Assembly: GCA_020061465.1 (NCBI GenBank)
Contig: JAGUYG010000001.1
Location: forward strand, 43,814-107,813
Reading direction: 5' to 3'
Source of the DNA: Ignavibacteriales bacterium
Lineage (GTDB): Bacteria > Bacteroidota > Ignavibacteria > Ignavibacteriales > Ignavibacteriaceae
DNA: 64,000 nucleotides
Positions within the stretch are counted from its first letter, which is position 1. Every line of letters starts with the position of its first letter. The notes beneath the pieces were generated by a model that had not been told where the DNA came from, searched no databases, and saw nothing but the letters and a program-made list of their open reading frames with translations. Both the position numbers and the translations under genes were made by a program. This document shows, piece after piece, positions 63,101 to 64,000 of the stretch.

Positions 63101-63589
63101 GGCTCTACATTTACGGTTAGGATTCCATTGAGAGAACGCATCTCTGAATTTGAATCAAAGGTGGCGCAAAAAGCAGAGCCGGGCGAAGAATTAACAGGAG
63201 TAAAACTACTACCCAGAAAACAACTGCCAACTCTACTTTTAGTAGAGAACGATGAAGTGAATGCCAAAATAACTCAAATATTTTTAAAAGATATTTGCTT
63301 ACTTGATATTGCCAACGATGCAGATAGCTGCTTGAATATGGTAAAGAAAAAGATTTACGATTCAATCTTGATGGATATACACTTAGGAATCGGAATGAGC
63401 GGTATGGAAGCCGTTAAAGAGATAAGGAAATTACCTGCTTATAAAAAAACTCCGATAGTTGCCGTTACTGCTTACGCAATGGTGGGCGACAGAGAAAAAT
63501 TCTTCGAAGCAGGCTGCACACATTATATCTCTAAACCTTTCGATAAAAAAAGTCTGGTCAAGATAGTTTTCGAAGCGCTTAAAGTATGA
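60104..63589 (+). CDS. Hybrid sensor kinase with N- and C-terminal receiver domains and five PAS domains
   Basis: 1,161 residues from the ATG at 60104, with SD GAGGGG seven bases upstream; an in-frame TTG at 60092 is rejected. In order: receiver (about 4-120, phosphoacceptor Asp57 in LILSDYSMLQFDG), five PAS/PAC modules (about 140-260, 265-385, 390-505, 515-640, 645-765), HisKA with His795 in NNMSHEIRTPMVGILGFAQL, and HATPase (DTGIGIPEEYQ, EGTGLGLAITKRLVEIMNGE). The C-terminal receiver has Asp1091 in SILMDIHLGIG. No membrane segment is visible, so it is a cytosolic hub that could receive phosphate from another kinase and pass it on. It is adjacent to the membrane kinase gene. Confidence 0.93.
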   Translation: MNEQTKILLLEDNPSDAELIKSEIQSSGKNAEVLHVLDKKSYLHALEQFKPDLILSDYSMLQFDGMEALNLLKEINQYIPFIIVTGSLNEEIAVECMKAGANDYVLKDFLGKLVPSIDAALEKSRIVKQREAALNKLRASEQKFRILTNTTNAAIFIYQGENFIYVNAASEKLSGYSQDELLTMKFWDIVHPDYKELIKSRAAARLSGKSSPNNYEFKIVRKNGEERWIDFTAGSIIFNNEPAVIGTAYDITERKAAEEELKTSKYFIERITNTVPLTIYIYDLKENRNVFANRNILETLGYSPQEISNIETDLFKLLLHPEDLESLPINIARFNTAGDNEILELEHRMKDKNGNFRWLHSWEVIFKRDDEGKPVQILGAVEDITKQKEAFEKLLQSEERYSSQFKNNHAVMLIIEPQSGNIIDANPAASNFYGYTIAKLKEMKTTQINTLSRDQLIIEMELARTQKRNHFFLKHKLADGTIKDVEVYSGPISILGNDYLYSIVHDITERRIAEEKLRKLSSAVEQSPVSILITSKSGEIEYANPTLCEITGYSIDELIGQNPRLFKSGEIPHEEYQKLWDTIQLGKTWYGEFHNIKKDGSLFWEEASISPIKDESGNITHFLAVKEDITEKKKHLEAIRETEESLRVLADATGVVLYKLRFDTMQYDYLHPSIEQLTGYTVDEINSFGFSNVVLSIHRFGKQSSDREEIVKERITGKLREFIADYLIRTKSGEEKWLGDRSYPWYDKPGNMIGSIGVLTDITERKISERELIQAKEKAEEMNRLKTNFLNNMSHEIRTPMVGILGFAQLLREEITSVDQRKMMDEILLSGKRLMETINSILDLSRIESKRFDVFPSEFDLIEEVTSSLNSLTAIAAQKKLYLNINSTEKNLPVYLDKIMINQILNNLVGNAIKYTKEGGVTVNLSTEKSRQKKYVKLDITDTGIGIPEEYQKIIFEEFRQVSEGLNRSFEGTGLGLAITKRLVEIMNGEIMVKSKVDAGSTFTVRIPLRERISEFESKVAQKAEPGEELTGVKLLPRKQLPTLLLVENDEVNAKITQIFLKDICLLDIANDADSCLNMVKKKIYDSILMDIHLGIGMSGMEAVKEIRKLPAYKKTPIVAVTAYAMVGDREKFFEAGCTHYISKPFDKKSLVKIVFEALKV

Positions 63590-64000
63590 AGGTGTTTGGG
63601 TTAGAAAATTCACTATTGCATTATAAGCGAAGTTGAAACCAAAAAATGAATAAGACTAAACAAAAACTTTGGTTATTAAAATACACCTCGTTATGTTACG
63701 CCAAAGAATGAACTCGGCATCAAGGCATCTCGCTGCAGTTGAGATTAACCTTAGTAAAATACAATTACCTCACATACTTAAACCTTATTAGCTTATTGGT
63801 TTATAATAAGCTAATAAGGTTGACACAGCAGAGTATTCACTTTCGTTACTAAGGTTAACACCGATGGAAAATATTGTTGGATGATTATTCGAATAAAGCA
63901 AATAGGCTCTTAAAAAACCAAACTTACCAACATGTTGTCGATGATAAAGCACCAAAATACAAATCCCAAAAATCAAATAAACTTCAAATTCTAAATTTCA
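63590..64000. other. 411-base terminal stretch with a nested inverted repeat
   Basis: No gene. A perfect 16-bp hairpin has arms 63781-63796 (AACCTTATTAGCTTAT) and 63806-63821 with a nine-base loop. A second perfect 13-bp pair encloses it: TTAACCTTAGTAA (63745-63757) and its complement at 63846-63858. The inner and outer arms share the AACCTTA core. The remainder is AT-rich with nothing identifiable. Confidence 0.75.

Noticed and set aside
1..64000. CRISPR arrays, prophage or transposase genes
   Set aside because: No regularly spaced direct repeats, phage structural genes or transposase motifs were found; the repeats present are palindromic and dispersed.

Overview
The window looks like a low-GC member of the Bacteroidota/Chlorobi group, most plausibly Ignavibacteria (Ignavibacteriales). 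This is inferred from several features: multidomain secreted proteins ending in a type IX secretion (T9SS) sorting domain with the phrase NYPNPFNPST, a PorV/PorQ-family outer-membrane protein, a TonB-dependent receptor with a carboxypeptidase-regulatory-like front end, a tiny bS22/mS38-like basic protein, and DUF4286 and oligoendopeptidase F genes. No species can be named from the sequence alone. Nearly all genes look intact; one clear gene remnant is an esterase with its middle deleted. There is no rRNA, CRISPR array, transposase or prophage.

Bases 1 to about 26,100, all on the minus strand, form a large polysaccharide and oligosaccharide utilisation locus. Read in the direction of transcription it begins with a textbook LacI-type promoter and operator (26076-26129). 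It continues with a secreted CBM9-like T9SS protein, a LacI regulator, a cytoplasmic GH94 phosphorylase, a second CBM9-like T9SS protein, a TonB-dependent receptor, a 1,095-residue T9SS cargo protein, a PorV/PorQ-like barrel, a GH144-like lipoprotein, a very large six-hairpin glycosidase, an esterase remnant, a GH2 glycosidase, a secreted GH144-like glucanase, and an ABC sugar importer (binding protein plus two permeases, the last cut by the window edge). No SusD gene is present. The receptor, cargo protein and PorV/PorQ-like trio, with almost no spacing, may fill that role. The likely flow is surface glucanase, then receptor uptake, periplasmic trimming, ABC import, and finally cytosolic phosphorolysis or hydrolysis. 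Two GH144-like enzymes make a beta-1,2-glucan or other beta-glucan substrate plausible but unproven.

Bases 26,280-32,330 hold tRNA-Thr(CGT), the bS22-like mini-gene, a zinc-ribbon/TPR membrane protein, an HU/IHF protein, and a copper island: an HMA-AraC fusion regulator, a CopZ-like chaperone and a CopA ATPase, followed by a cupin.

Bases 32,330-40,330 carry a GT-C-like membrane protein, an IMPDH/GMP-reductase family enzyme, PepF, a hypothetical lipoprotein with two thioredoxin-fold proteins, and a DASS transporter coupled to a DUF4286 gene. An accessory patch (40,330-43,200) holds hairpin repeats, a MITE-like element with 6-bp flanking repeats, an HTH-MntA/HepT toxin-antitoxin pair and an AAA ATPase with its own dyad operator candidate.

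The rest is mostly housekeeping: gatB, lepB (with a perfect intrinsic terminator), an active/inactive M16 peptidase pair, a five-gene operon with an enoyl-CoA hydratase, an SDR reductase with truA, and an MgtC/DUF4010 membrane protein. It ends with two very large sensor kinases, the second carrying receiver domains at both ends. Short palindromic repeats built on TCCCGAAGGGAT recur in the larger intergenic gaps.
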